This document shows positions 16,445 through 24,972 of a stretch of 39,438 bases of DNA, in pieces (position 1 is the first letter of the stretch; the number at the start of each line of letters is the position of its first letter). Made by a program: the position numbers and the translations under genes. This DNA comes from Paludibacteraceae bacterium (GTDB taxonomy: Bacteria > Bacteroidota > Bacteroidia > Bacteroidales > Paludibacteraceae). The stretch is taken from assembly GCA_017630395.1 (NCBI GenBank), contig JAGBVI010000082.1:1-39438 (forward strand), read 5' to 3'. Below the pieces are notes generated by a model. It was not told the origin of the DNA. It saw only the letters and a list, made by a program, of their open reading frames with translations, and made no database searches.

Positions 16445-17821
16445 ATGAAACGACGCTATTTTATATGGTTAATAGTTCCTTTATTATTGTCTTGTCTTAT
16501 GAAAGAAGATAAAGGAGTAGGCTATTCAGATTTAGATCGAATTCTGGATACCGGGGTTTTGCGTGCCATCACTTTATCACGTTCCACCTCCTATTTTGAC
16601 TATAGAGGTGAAGATATGGGTTTTGAGTATGAGTTGGTGAAAGGATTTGCCGACTATTTGGGCGTGGAATTACAAGTTTCATCCGCACAAAATGTTACTC
16701 AAATGATAGAGAAATTAGAGGTAGGAGAAGTAGATTTGATAGCCTATCCGGTAACCATAACACCGGAACGAAAAGAGAAGTTGTTATTTGCCTATCATGA
16801 AAATATAACCAACCAAGTATTGGTTCAAAAGAAGGGGAGACGAGGCGAGGTGGAGGTAAAAGATGTTGCCGATTTAATTGGGAAGGAGGTAGCCGTTGTA
16901 GAGAATACCAAGTATGCCCATCGGTTAAATAATTTGGATCGAGAATTAGGCGGTGGAATCATAATTGATACATTTTCGATTAGTGAGAATGAAGAGACGT
17001 TGATAGAGAAAGTGTCGATGGGAGAGATTTCGTTTACGATAGCAGACAATAATGTAGCCAAGGTAAATCAGACTTACTACAACAATATCGATATATCAGT
17101 ACCGATAAGTTTTTCGCAACGAACAGCTTGGGCAGTTCGAAAAGATGAAAAAGATTTGATTTTGAAGGTAGATGAGTGGTTTGACAAGTGCATGTCAGAC
17201 TACACGTATGTTTATCTCTATCACAAATACTTCGAACACAAGAAAGATATTGGTAAAGGGTGTCCAATTTATTTGAACAGCAAGAGGATATCTGCATTTG
17301 ATGAATTATTTAAAAAATATGCCAAGAAGATAGGATGGGATTGGCGGCTATTGGCATCCGTTGCCTATCAAGAGTCTCGTTTTAATCCGAAGGCCAAGTC
17401 ATGGGTAGGGGCAAGAGGGCTGATGCAGTTAATGCCATCGACAGCTGCCCGATATGGAGCAGATGTTTCTTCGTTAGAGTCGCCGGAAGTGAGTGTGCGA
17501 GTTGCAACAGAATACCTAAAAAGGGTAGAAAAAATCTTTTCGTATATAGAAGATAAAAATGAGCGGCAGAAATTTGTTTTAGCCAGTTATAATGCAGGAG
17601 TTGGTCATGTCAGAGATGCGATAGCATTAGCAGAAAAACATGGTAAAAATCCGGAAAAGTGGAATGATGTCAAGACCTTTGCGCTGATGAAAGCAAAGCC
17701 GGAGTTTTTTAACGATCCGGTGGTTCGGCACGGCTATTTGAGGGGTGAGGAGGTGTATAATTTTGTTGAAGAGATTATGATTCGTTATCAAGAGTATAAA
17801 GATGTAATAAAAGCAGGTTAG
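16445..17821 (+). CDS. mltF: Membrane-bound lytic transglycosylase F-like lipoprotein
   Basis: A 458-residue lipoprotein: signal peptide with lipobox LLSC (Cys17), a periplasmic solute-binding-like domain (SBP_bac_3, about residues 30-265, with GVLRAITLSRS and DLIAYPVTITPERK), and a C-terminal SLT domain. The catalytic Glu310 is in AYQESRF, followed by GARGLMQLMPSTAARYG and ASYNAGVGHV. This is the MltF architecture; it would cleave peptidoglycan glycan strands to 1,6-anhydromuropeptides at the outer membrane. The leader upstream contains element A2 and a motif C copy (16409-16424). Confidence 0.9.
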   Translation: MKRRYFIWLIVPLLLSCLMKEDKGVGYSDLDRILDTGVLRAITLSRSTSYFDYRGEDMGFEYELVKGFADYLGVELQVSSAQNVTQMIEKLEVGEVDLIAYPVTITPERKEKLLFAYHENITNQVLVQKKGRRGEVEVKDVADLIGKEVAVVENTKYAHRLNNLDRELGGGIIIDTFSISENEETLIEKVSMGEISFTIADNNVAKVNQTYYNNIDISVPISFSQRTAWAVRKDEKDLILKVDEWFDKCMSDYTYVYLYHKYFEHKKDIGKGCPIYLNSKRISAFDELFKKYAKKIGWDWRLLASVAYQESRFNPKAKSWVGARGLMQLMPSTAARYGADVSSLESPEVSVRVATEYLKRVEKIFSYIEDKNERQKFVLASYNAGVGHVRDAIALAEKHGKNPEKWNDVKTFALMKAKPEFFNDPVVRHGYLRGEEVYNFVEEIMIRYQEYKDVIKAG

Positions 17822-18164
17822 GAGCAAGAAATTCTTTCCCAATAGATTGAGTTTAGCTCTGTTTATTTGCTATTTTGAAAAAAAAAATAAAAAAAAGATG
17901 TTAAATAAAAAATAATTTCTACTTTTACATCGGTGTATAAAAATAAGTGGATGAGTAGAAAGTATAATGTTAAGAAGTTGTTTCTTAGGAGTTTATTGGT
18001 AAGTAGAGAGAGGTTTGGTTAAAGTATAAACGTTAATTCTTTAAATTTACAAACTATTTTTGCTGAATTAAGTTTTATTTGCAAAAATTTGGTATTATAT
18101 TTGCATGATTTTAATCAGTAATGAATAAGAAATTATAAAATAATAATCTATTAATATTAAAACA
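17822..18164 (+). promoter_or_regulatory. mltF-ompA intergenic region with ompA promoter
   Basis: A 343-base AT-rich gap. The -7 element TATATTTG is at 18096-18103, with TTTT (18073-18076) at the right spacing as a weak -33 box, giving an ompA leader of about 55 bases. AGAAGTTGTTT at 17973-17983 resembles a lone family A/B end. No terminator for mltF and no gene are visible. Confidence 0.5.
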
Positions 18165-19619
18165 ATGAAAAAATTATTCATTTTAGTCTGTGCAGTGTTA
18201 GCGACCCTTACGGTTTCTGCGCAAACAGAAGACAGACCATGGAGTGTAGGACTTTATGGAGGTAAAGTTGAGGCAGCTAATGATTGGGGAAATAAATTTT
18301 TCCATGTAACAGACAATTTTTACGGTGCTGCGTCATTAACATTTTCTCGTTATTTGAACGAACATTTTGATGTTGGTTTACAAGCATTATGGGGACGTTA
18401 TGGCATAGGTGAAGGAGAGTTCTTCTCTAATGACGGCGAGTTTAAATCAGGTTTAGGTTATGTTGATTTGATGGGTAAATTTAAATTTGTTAAGAATGAA
18501 GAGGCTTTGCTTCATCCATTCGTATTCATTAACTTGGGAGCACGTGCAATTTATGGATTGGATGATGCAACTGATTTCCAAACTACAAGCGATGCGAACA
18601 AAGGAGTAAACTTTGTATTAGGCGGAGGTCTTGGTTGTGATATGAGATTGTCTGATGCTTGGGGTATTCGTTACTTTGCTAAGTATGGTTATCCAATGGG
18701 TTCTACAGCTGATTTGGCTGAAAACCGTGAGTGTGGTGCATTCAACGATCAACACTTGATTCACAACTTAGGAATTTATGTAAACTTCGCATTCAATACA
18801 GATAAAGATGGTGACGGTGTTCCTAACAAGTTGGATCAATGTCCTAATACACCTGCTGGAGTATCTGTAGATGCTAATGGTTGTCCGTTGGATACAGATA
18901 AGGATGGTGTTGCAGACTACTTGGATAAATGTCCTGGAACTCCTGAAGGTATCTCTGTTGACTCTGTAGGTTGTCCTTTTGATGCTGATAAGGATGGTGT
19001 TGCAGACTATTTGGATCAATGTCCTGAAACTCCTGAAAACGTTTCTGTTGATGAGAATGGTTGTCCATTGGATTCTGACGGTGATGGTGTTGCAGACTAC
19101 TTGGATAAATGTCCTGGAACTCCTTCTGCTGCTAAGGGTTACGTAACTGAGGATGGTTGCCCTACAGATAAAGATGGTGACGGTGTGTTCGACTTCGAAG
19201 ATGTTTGTGTTGACGTTGCCGGAGTAAAAGAAAACAAAGGTTGCCCTGAAATTAAAGCAGAGGTTAAGAAAGTATTTGAAAAAGCTTTGAACGGTATCCA
19301 ATTCCAAACAGGTTCTGCTAAAATCAAATCTGTTTCTAACAAAATCTTGAATGATGTTGTTAACATTATGAAGGAAAATCCTTCTTACAAGTTGTCTATC
19401 AACGGTCATACTGATAATGTAGGTGATCCTGCTAAAAACCAAAAATTGTCTGAAGATAGAGCTGCTGCTGTTAAGAAGTACTTGGAAGATAAAGGTATTG
19501 AGTCTTCTAGATTGACTTCTGCAGGATTTGGTCAAGATCAACCTGTTGAAACAAATAAAACTGCTAGTGGTCGTGCTAAGAACAGACGTGTAGAGTTTAA
19601 GGTTGTTTTTGAAAAATAA
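18165..19619 (+). CDS. OmpA-family porin with thrombospondin type 3 repeats
   Basis: A 484-residue outer-membrane protein: signal peptide MKKLFILVCAVLATLTVSAQ, an N-terminal eight-stranded beta-barrel domain (to about residue 208), a calcium-binding TSP3 linker (about 213-362), and a C-terminal OmpA peptidoglycan-binding domain (INGHTDNVGDPAKNQKLSEDRA, KNRRVEF). The linker has five to six DxDxDGV..D..D.CP.TP.. units with paired Cys. It is expected to tether the outer membrane to the cell wall. The uniform codon use (GTT/GGT/GCT-rich), good promoter and strong terminator suggest high expression from a single-gene transcript. Confidence 0.92.
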   Translation: MKKLFILVCAVLATLTVSAQTEDRPWSVGLYGGKVEAANDWGNKFFHVTDNFYGAASLTFSRYLNEHFDVGLQALWGRYGIGEGEFFSNDGEFKSGLGYVDLMGKFKFVKNEEALLHPFVFINLGARAIYGLDDATDFQTTSDANKGVNFVLGGGLGCDMRLSDAWGIRYFAKYGYPMGSTADLAENRECGAFNDQHLIHNLGIYVNFAFNTDKDGDGVPNKLDQCPNTPAGVSVDANGCPLDTDKDGVADYLDKCPGTPEGISVDSVGCPFDADKDGVADYLDQCPETPENVSVDENGCPLDSDGDGVADYLDKCPGTPSAAKGYVTEDGCPTDKDGDGVFDFEDVCVDVAGVKENKGCPEIKAEVKKVFEKALNGIQFQTGSAKIKSVSNKILNDVVNIMKENPSYKLSINGHTDNVGDPAKNQKLSEDRAAAVKKYLEDKGIESSRLTSAGFGQDQPVETNKTASGRAKNRRVEFKVVFEK

Positions 19620-19643
19620 TCATTTTTAGATTACATATTTTAA

Positions 19644-19680
19644 AAACTGCGGAGAGGGTAACCTTTCTGCAGTTTTTTTT
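19644..19680 (+). terminator. Terminator of ompA
   Basis: A 14-bp stem with two wobble pairs (AAACTGCGGAGAGG against CCTTTCTGCAGTTT), a GTAA tetraloop and a run of eight T. It begins 25 bases after the stop codon. Confidence 0.92.
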
Positions 19681-20030
19681 GTTATAAAATTAAGCGTTCT
19701 TCTTTTTTATTTTCAAAATTTATTATTAAGTTTGCTTTAGACAACCTCTATAAATTGGGATTTATGAATTGTTATTTTACGTTTATGTTTAGGGAGTTTT
19801 GAGCTTATTTGCGTTATGTCGCTTATATTTATGCTGTTACGATGCACATAGTTCCTTAATGATATAAGTGTTTTAACTCAAAGAACTTCAAAAAAATCTC
19901 GACCGTATTTATAGATTTTGCCTATGGTTTGTTTAGACTTTTGCTTTTTTTGACTCAAAATGGCAAATTTAGACATTTTGTAATATTCCTTTAGGTGAGT
20001 TTTATGAATTCATTTTGCGGAATTTGGAAT

Positions 20031-20113
20031 TTTATTTCGAGTGAATTACTGAGCGAAAGGATGGGGCAGTATGAGTACTGTGACCGGCTCGAAATAAATT
20101 TAAAACAACTTCT
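20031..20113 (-). repeat. Family B interspersed element, copy B2
   Basis: Reverse orientation relative to B1. Its right end GCTCGAAATAAATTTAAAAC followed by AACTTCT is the B left end reversed. The stretch CTCGAAA/AGTAAT matches B1, but the left AGAAG terminus is missing (it starts TTTATTTCGAG). About 83 bp. Confidence 0.6.
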
Positions 20114-20179
20114 TAGTTGCCGAAATAAATCAAAAAGTACCGAAGAGTTTATCCCATAGGATTTGAACTTATAAAAGTT

Positions 20180-20370
20180 AGAAGTAGTTTAAATTTTATT
20201 TGAGCCTATTTGAGAGAGATTTTTAAATCTGTATTTATTCTTATTTTGCAGAAAATAGTGGTCTATTATCAAAAAAGGAGAATAATAATAGGTTAAAAAG
20301 AATCTAAAGGATACAGAAAATAAGAGAGTAAAACTCTAAAATATTTTTTTATAAAATTTAAACAACTTCT
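20180..20370 (-). repeat. Family A interspersed element, copy A3
   Basis: 191 bp, reverse orientation relative to A1. Ends AGAAGTAGTTTAAATTTTAT and AAAATTTAAACAACTTCT, flanked by T on both sides; central dyad AATAGTGGTCTATT. It lies upstream of glgB. Confidence 0.85.
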
Positions 20371-20411
20371 TAAAACAGTGAATTTATTGATCTCACTTTA
20401 ATTTAAAGTAA

Positions 20412-22427
20412 ATGGAAATGTTGAAGTTGATAAAAAAAGATCCTTGGTTAAAACCCTATCAAGATGCGATAGTGGCTCGTTATAAATATTATTCAAAAAA
20501 AGTTTCGTCGTTAACCTACAATGGCTCCACGACTTTATCTGAATTTGCATCAGGTTACCTCTATTTTGGTTTGCATAGAGAGGCCAAAAGGTGGATATTT
20601 AGAGAGTGGGCACCTAATGCAACAGCCATCTATTTGGTAGGAACATTTAACGATTGGAAGGAGAGTGAAGAGTATAAGTTAAAACCTTCGAAAAATGGGG
20701 TTTGGCAGTTGGAGTTGACAGAAGATATGTTGCACCATGGCGACCTTTATAAGATGAAGGTTTATTGGAATGGAGGTTGTGGAGAGAGAATTCCGGCGTG
20801 GTGTAGGCGAGTGGTGCAAGATGATTGTTCAAAGGTTTTTTGTGCGCAGGTTTGGGCTCCGGAAACTAGTTATACATTCAAGACAAAAAAATTTAAACCC
20901 AATACAACTCCTTTGCTGATTTATGAAGCTCATATCGGAATGTCCGGCGAGGAGGAAAAGGTATCCACTTACAGAGAGTTTAAGGATAACATTTTGCCTC
21001 GTATTGCCGAAGATGGATATAATTGTGTTCAGTTGATGGCTATCCAGGAGCATCCTTATTATGGTTCGTTTGGATACCATGTTTCCAGTTTTTTTGCTCC
21101 CTCTTCACGGTTTGGTACTCCGGAAGAACTGAAAGAGTTGATTGATACGGCTCATGGCATGGGATTGGCGGTAATAATGGATTTGGTGCATTCTCATTCC
21201 GTGAAAAATGAAAATGAAGGATTAAGTGCTTTAGATGGTACTATTTATCAATATTTTCATGATGGAGAGAGGGGTAAACACACCCTGTGGGATTCCTATT
21301 GTTTCAACTATGGAAAAAACGAGGTGATACATTTCTTGCTTTCTAATTGTAAATATTGGTTGGAAGAGTTTCATTTTGATGGATTCCGCTTTGATGGAGT
21401 GACTTCGATGATCTACTTAGACCATGGTATGGGAAAAGCGTTCTCCGGATATGCCGACTATTATGATGGCAACCAAGATGGTGATGCGATATGTTATTTA
21501 ACCTTGGCAAATCAGTTGATTCACGAGGTTAATCCGCGTGCAATCACCATTGCAGAAGATGTGAGTGGAATGCCCGGATTGGCTGCTAAAATTGCGGATG
21601 GTGGAATTGGTTTTGATTATCGCTTAGCAATGGGTGTTCCGGATTTCTGGATTAAAATGATTAAGGAGGTAAAAGATGAAGAGTGGAAACCCGGACATAT
21701 TTTATGGACTTTAACCAATCGTAGGCAAGATGAAAAGGTGATTAGTTATGCTGAAAGTCACGACCAAGCATTGGTGGGAGATAAAACAATAATGTTCCGT
21801 TTGGCCGATGCGGATATGTATTGGCACATGTCTCGTTTGTTCGACTCCTCTTATATGATGGATAGGGCGATTGCCTTGCATAAGATGATACGTTTGATTA
21901 CCATCTCTACGATCAATGGTGGATATTTGAACTTTATGGGAAATGAATTTGGTCATCCGGAATGGATTGATTTCCCTCGAGAAGGGAATGGTTGGTCCTA
22001 TAAGCATGCTCGCAGACAATGGCATTTGGTGGATGATACAGATCTGAAATACAAATATTTGGGAGATTTTGATAAGAGCATGATCAAAATTGTGACTGCT
22101 GAGCGTAAATTTGCAGAATCTCCAATTATCGAACTTTGGGATAAGTCGGACGACCAAGTATTGGCTTTCCGTCGTTTAGACTTTGTTTTTGTATTTAATT
22201 TTCATCCTAATAAATCTTTTTCAGATTATGGTATCTTGACAGAACCGGGTAAGTATGACCTTATTTTGAGTTCAGACGATAAACAATATGGCGGATTTGG
22301 CTTAGTGCAAGAAGAGCAAACCTACTTTACGCAGGATGTGGATAAAGAGTCTGAAGTGAAAGATAAGGCATGGTTACAATTGTACATTCCGTCTCGTACT
22401 GCTTTGGTCTTAAAGAAAGTGGATTGA
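20412..22427 (+). CDS. glgB: 1,4-alpha-glucan branching enzyme
   Basis: A 671-residue GH13 enzyme that introduces alpha-1,6 branches in glycogen. It has an N-terminal CBM48 domain (REWAPNATAIYLVGTFNDW) and a catalytic barrel. The nucleophile is Asp328 (FRFDGVTSM) and the acid/base Glu382 (ITIAEDVSGMP), with conserved SYAESHDQALVGDKT and NFMGNEFGHPEW. The FDGVTSMIYLDHG wording and the length resemble the eukaryotic-type branching enzymes (GH13_8) more than E. coli GlgB, a known feature of this phylum. It is transcribed alone and preceded by a composite repeat block. Confidence 0.95.
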   Translation: MEMLKLIKKDPWLKPYQDAIVARYKYYSKKVSSLTYNGSTTLSEFASGYLYFGLHREAKRWIFREWAPNATAIYLVGTFNDWKESEEYKLKPSKNGVWQLELTEDMLHHGDLYKMKVYWNGGCGERIPAWCRRVVQDDCSKVFCAQVWAPETSYTFKTKKFKPNTTPLLIYEAHIGMSGEEEKVSTYREFKDNILPRIAEDGYNCVQLMAIQEHPYYGSFGYHVSSFFAPSSRFGTPEELKELIDTAHGMGLAVIMDLVHSHSVKNENEGLSALDGTIYQYFHDGERGKHTLWDSYCFNYGKNEVIHFLLSNCKYWLEEFHFDGFRFDGVTSMIYLDHGMGKAFSGYADYYDGNQDGDAICYLTLANQLIHEVNPRAITIAEDVSGMPGLAAKIADGGIGFDYRLAMGVPDFWIKMIKEVKDEEWKPGHILWTLTNRRQDEKVISYAESHDQALVGDKTIMFRLADADMYWHMSRLFDSSYMMDRAIALHKMIRLITISTINGGYLNFMGNEFGHPEWIDFPREGNGWSYKHARRQWHLVDDTDLKYKYLGDFDKSMIKIVTAERKFAESPIIELWDKSDDQVLAFRRLDFVFVFNFHPNKSFSDYGILTEPGKYDLILSSDDKQYGGFGLVQEEQTYFTQDVDKESEVKDKAWLQLYIPSRTALVLKKVD

Positions 22428-22453
22428 GAGAGGGGCTGTTAGGAGATAGGAAA

Positions 22454-23422
22454 TCAAAGAAGTTGCTCCCGTTCTCTTTGGAAGTTGATTGCAGGGAATT
22501 TTTTTTGAAGTTCCTCGATTTGTTGCAAAGTATTGGCTTTGAATTTTTTGTGGGACGGACTTCCCGGATTAAGAGGCCTGTGTGCAACGGAACGAGCTAC
22601 TTTTTCTATCTCTGAAATATCTGTTTTTACCCCGTTGTCAAATGAAAATTCGCAAAATTTTTCCCAAATATAGTTGATGGCAAGGGTATTCGGGTGTATC
22701 ATATCTTCTGCATAGAAGCGGTAATCTCTCAGTTCGTCCATCATGATTTCGTAGGCCGGGAAATAGTGAATATCACTCCATTGATCTTGAATTTCTTCGA
22801 TGGAAAGGAGCAGAGAAGACTTGCTGATTTGGTTGTCATGCGCTCCATCTCTCCAATGTCTGATCGGACTTACGGTGAAGATGATTTGGAGGGCAGGATT
22901 AAAAGCTTTTAGTTGAGTTATCATATCCGATAAAACGGATACGATGTTGACAACAGATTCTCTTGAACGGTTAAAGAATGAAGCAGGAACTTTGTGACAA
23001 TTGGCTACAATTTCGCCCGTTTCAATTCGGCGATATATCCAAGCTGTACCTAATGTAATAAAAAGGTAGTCGCAATCTCTTAGAAAAGAATGTGTTGCAT
23101 CTAATTTTTGATTAGCATTCTCCAAATACTGTTTCGAAGAAAGAGCGGCAAATTCGCTATGGAGCGAAAAACTATTCCATACGCCTTCATGTTCAAATAA
23201 ATCTGCTTCAGAAAATGGTTTGTTTTGGATGATACGTTGAATAGTTTGACTGATAGAAAAAGGGTTGAACAGGATGCCTAACGGATTGTTCTCTACAGAA
23301 AATTTCAAAAATTGCAAACGATTTCCGATATGTTCGGAAAAGCAAGAACCGAACATCAATATCTTGCTGTTGTAATCGATGTTCAGTTCTTTATTTATTT
23401 TGACAACTGTTTGTAGTTGCAT
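22454..23422 (-). CDS. GSCFA domain protein
   Basis: A 322-residue protein with the name-giving motif FGSCFSEHIG (about residues 25-34), a GDSL-like Ser block, followed by FITLGTAWIYR, VSPIRHWRDGAHDNQ and the YFPAYEIMMDELRDYRFYAEDMIHPN region, which supplies the Asp/His of a putative SGNH hydrolase triad. The substrate of the family is not known to me. It is translationally coupled to the OmpA-like lipoprotein upstream (stop and start share one base, TAATG) and converges on glgB. Confidence 0.85.
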   Translation of the reverse strand: MQLQTVVKINKELNIDYNSKILMFGSCFSEHIGNRLQFLKFSVENNPLGILFNPFSISQTIQRIIQNKPFSEADLFEHEGVWNSFSLHSEFAALSSKQYLENANQKLDATHSFLRDCDYLFITLGTAWIYRRIETGEIVANCHKVPASFFNRSRESVVNIVSVLSDMITQLKAFNPALQIIFTVSPIRHWRDGAHDNQISKSSLLLSIEEIQDQWSDIHYFPAYEIMMDELRDYRFYAEDMIHPNTLAINYIWEKFCEFSFDNGVKTDISEIEKVARSVAHRPLNPGSPSHKKFKANTLQQIEELQKKFPAINFQREREQLL

Positions 23423-24399
23423 TATTCAGCATTATTAGACATAGCCTCTAAAAGTTCGTCCATCTTTGGACTCAAAATTATCTCTATACGGCGATTTTTC
23501 GCTCTTGCTTCTGCTGTTTGGGCATTGTCTAAAGGAACAAATTCTGCACGACCGGTAGCAGAGATACAAGCCGGATTAATGTTTTTATTTTGAAGAAGGA
23601 TACGAACGATGGCAGTAGCACGTTTAGCACTCAAATCCCAATTGTCATTGATGTTGCCATAACCCTTGTACGGACGATCGTCTGTATGACCTTCGATTAC
23701 CATGTTGATGTCTTGGTTATCAGCCATGAAATCAGATAGTTTTGCAAGGGCTTTTACCCCTTTTTCATCGACATCCCAACTTCCGGATTTAAACAATAAT
23801 TTCTCCTCGAGAGACACATAAACTTTTCCGTTTTTATTCACCACTTCCAATCCGTTTCCTTCGTAACCACGAAGCGCGTCAGCCACTTTCTTACGAAGGT
23901 TTTTCATCAAACTATCTTGCTTAGAAACAATGTCGCTTAATTCTTTCAATTTAGATTCCTTTTCTGCTATCTGATCCGATGAAATCTTTAGATTTTTTTC
24001 AGCAGCAGCAAGTGCATCCTCTCTTTTTTGTAATTTTTCTTGTGTAGATTGAAGGTCAGACAACAATTTTTTTATCTCAGCGTCGCTCTTCGTATTGGTT
24101 AATTTATCGCTTAATTTTTGGTTAAGACCTTTTAAGTTAGCAATTTCTAATTCCGCTTGATGCAATCTTTTGGATTTGTCAATGGAATCCGAAATCAAAT
24201 TATGAATCTTTTTTTGGGCTGCGGCTGAGTCATATTGCAATAGTGCAATTTGTTTTCTGGCATCGCTAAGTTCTTGACACTGAGCCTCTGATTTCTTTTT
24301 GCAATCATACAAGCTGGAGGCTGTTTCGTTGAACTCCTTTTTGGTAACGCAGGAAGAAAATATCATTCCCACAGATAAAATTACAAATATTTTTCTCAT
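23422..24399 (-). CDS. OmpA-like peptidoglycan-binding lipoprotein
   Basis: A 325-residue protein with a lipoprotein signal (FSSC, Cys17), a long coiled coil of heptads (about residues 25-165, rich in Lys/Gln/Glu/Leu), and a C-terminal OmpA/MotB domain (LLFKSGSWDVDEKGVKALAKL, VIEGHTDDRPY, NWDLSAKRATAIVRIL, KNRRIEIIL). It should sit in the outer membrane and reach the peptidoglycan. Coiled coil plus OmpA domain resembles proteins that space the envelope. It is followed by the GSCFA gene with a one-base overlap. Confidence 0.85.
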   Translation of the reverse strand: MRKIFVILSVGMIFSSCVTKKEFNETASSLYDCKKKSEAQCQELSDARKQIALLQYDSAAAQKKIHNLISDSIDKSKRLHQAELEIANLKGLNQKLSDKLTNTKSDAEIKKLLSDLQSTQEKLQKREDALAAAEKNLKISSDQIAEKESKLKELSDIVSKQDSLMKNLRKKVADALRGYEGNGLEVVNKNGKVYVSLEEKLLFKSGSWDVDEKGVKALAKLSDFMADNQDINMVIEGHTDDRPYKGYGNINDNWDLSAKRATAIVRILLQNKNINPACISATGRAEFVPLDNAQTAEARAKNRRIEIILSPKMDELLEAMSNNAE

Positions 24400-24478
24400 A
24401 CAATATCTATTTTATGTTATTAGCAAAACTTATTACAAGAATGGATGCAAAAGCAATATTTCGCAACCTGAAATTTTC

Positions 24479-24670
24479 AGAAGTTGTTTAAATTTTATTT
24501 CGAGCCTATTTGAGAGTGATTTTTAAGATTATTTTTATTATTCTTTTGAAGTTGATAGTGGACTATTATCAAAAAAGAATAGTGAAAATAGCTTAAAAAG
24601 CGCTTCAATGATGCAGAAAAAAAGAGTGAAGCTCAAAAATCAATTTTATAATAAAATTTAAACAGCTTCT
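24479..24670 (-). repeat. Family A interspersed element, copy A4
   Basis: 192 bp, reverse orientation to A1. Ends AGAAGTTGTTTAAATTTTAT and AAAATTTAAACAGCTTCT, flanked by C on both sides; central dyad ATAGTGGACTAT. It is more diverged in its second half. It lies in the gap 24400-24972 between the divergent lipoprotein and dxs genes. Confidence 0.82.
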
Positions 24671-24773
24671 CAAAATCACCTCGATTAACTCGGTAGAGAT
24701 TATCGAAAATAATTTTCTTGAAAATTACATCTTATTTTTACGCAAATATATATAAATTTCGATGAAAATATTT

Positions 24774-24834
24774 ACTTTTGCGTAATAGATTTTGCGATAT
24801 TACTATGTGATAACAAAATTTTGTAATTATCGCG
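24774..24834 (+). promoter_or_regulatory. Possible dxs promoter and leader dyad
   Basis: TACTTTTG (24774-24781) fits a -7 element without an obvious -33 box. Just after it, GCGATATTAC (24795-24804) and GTAATTATCGC (24824-24834) form an inverted repeat with one bulge, and the loop contains the perfect palindrome ACAAAATTTTGT (24814-24825). If the promoter is real, dxs has a leader of about 185 bases with this dyad at its 5' end. This could be an operator or an RNA hairpin. Confidence 0.35.
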
Positions 24835-24972
24835 TAACAGAGAGTTGTTTCAAATCTTTTTTTGAACTACTTTCTACTTGATAAATAAACGTTGAAAGAA
24901 TAGAGGTATGTCGGCAAAGAGGTCATCAAAAGTGATGCTCTCGTTTGATGACTTCTAAATTGGGAGAGAAAC

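Larger units (their letters stand above)
19993..20398. repeat. Second composite repeat block with inverted motif C borders
   Basis: The left border GGTGAGTTTTATGAATTCA and right border TGAATTTATTGATCTCAC (20379-20396) are inverse copies of motif C. Inside are family B (20031-20113) and family A (20180-20370). The gene-free stretch 19681-20411 holds this block, and I see nothing else there beyond an AT-rich sequence. Confidence 0.55.

Noticed and set aside
18768-19541. A 257-codon minus-strand frame
   Set aside because: It is the antisense of the TSP3/OmpA region of the porin gene, open because of the biased codons and the repeats.
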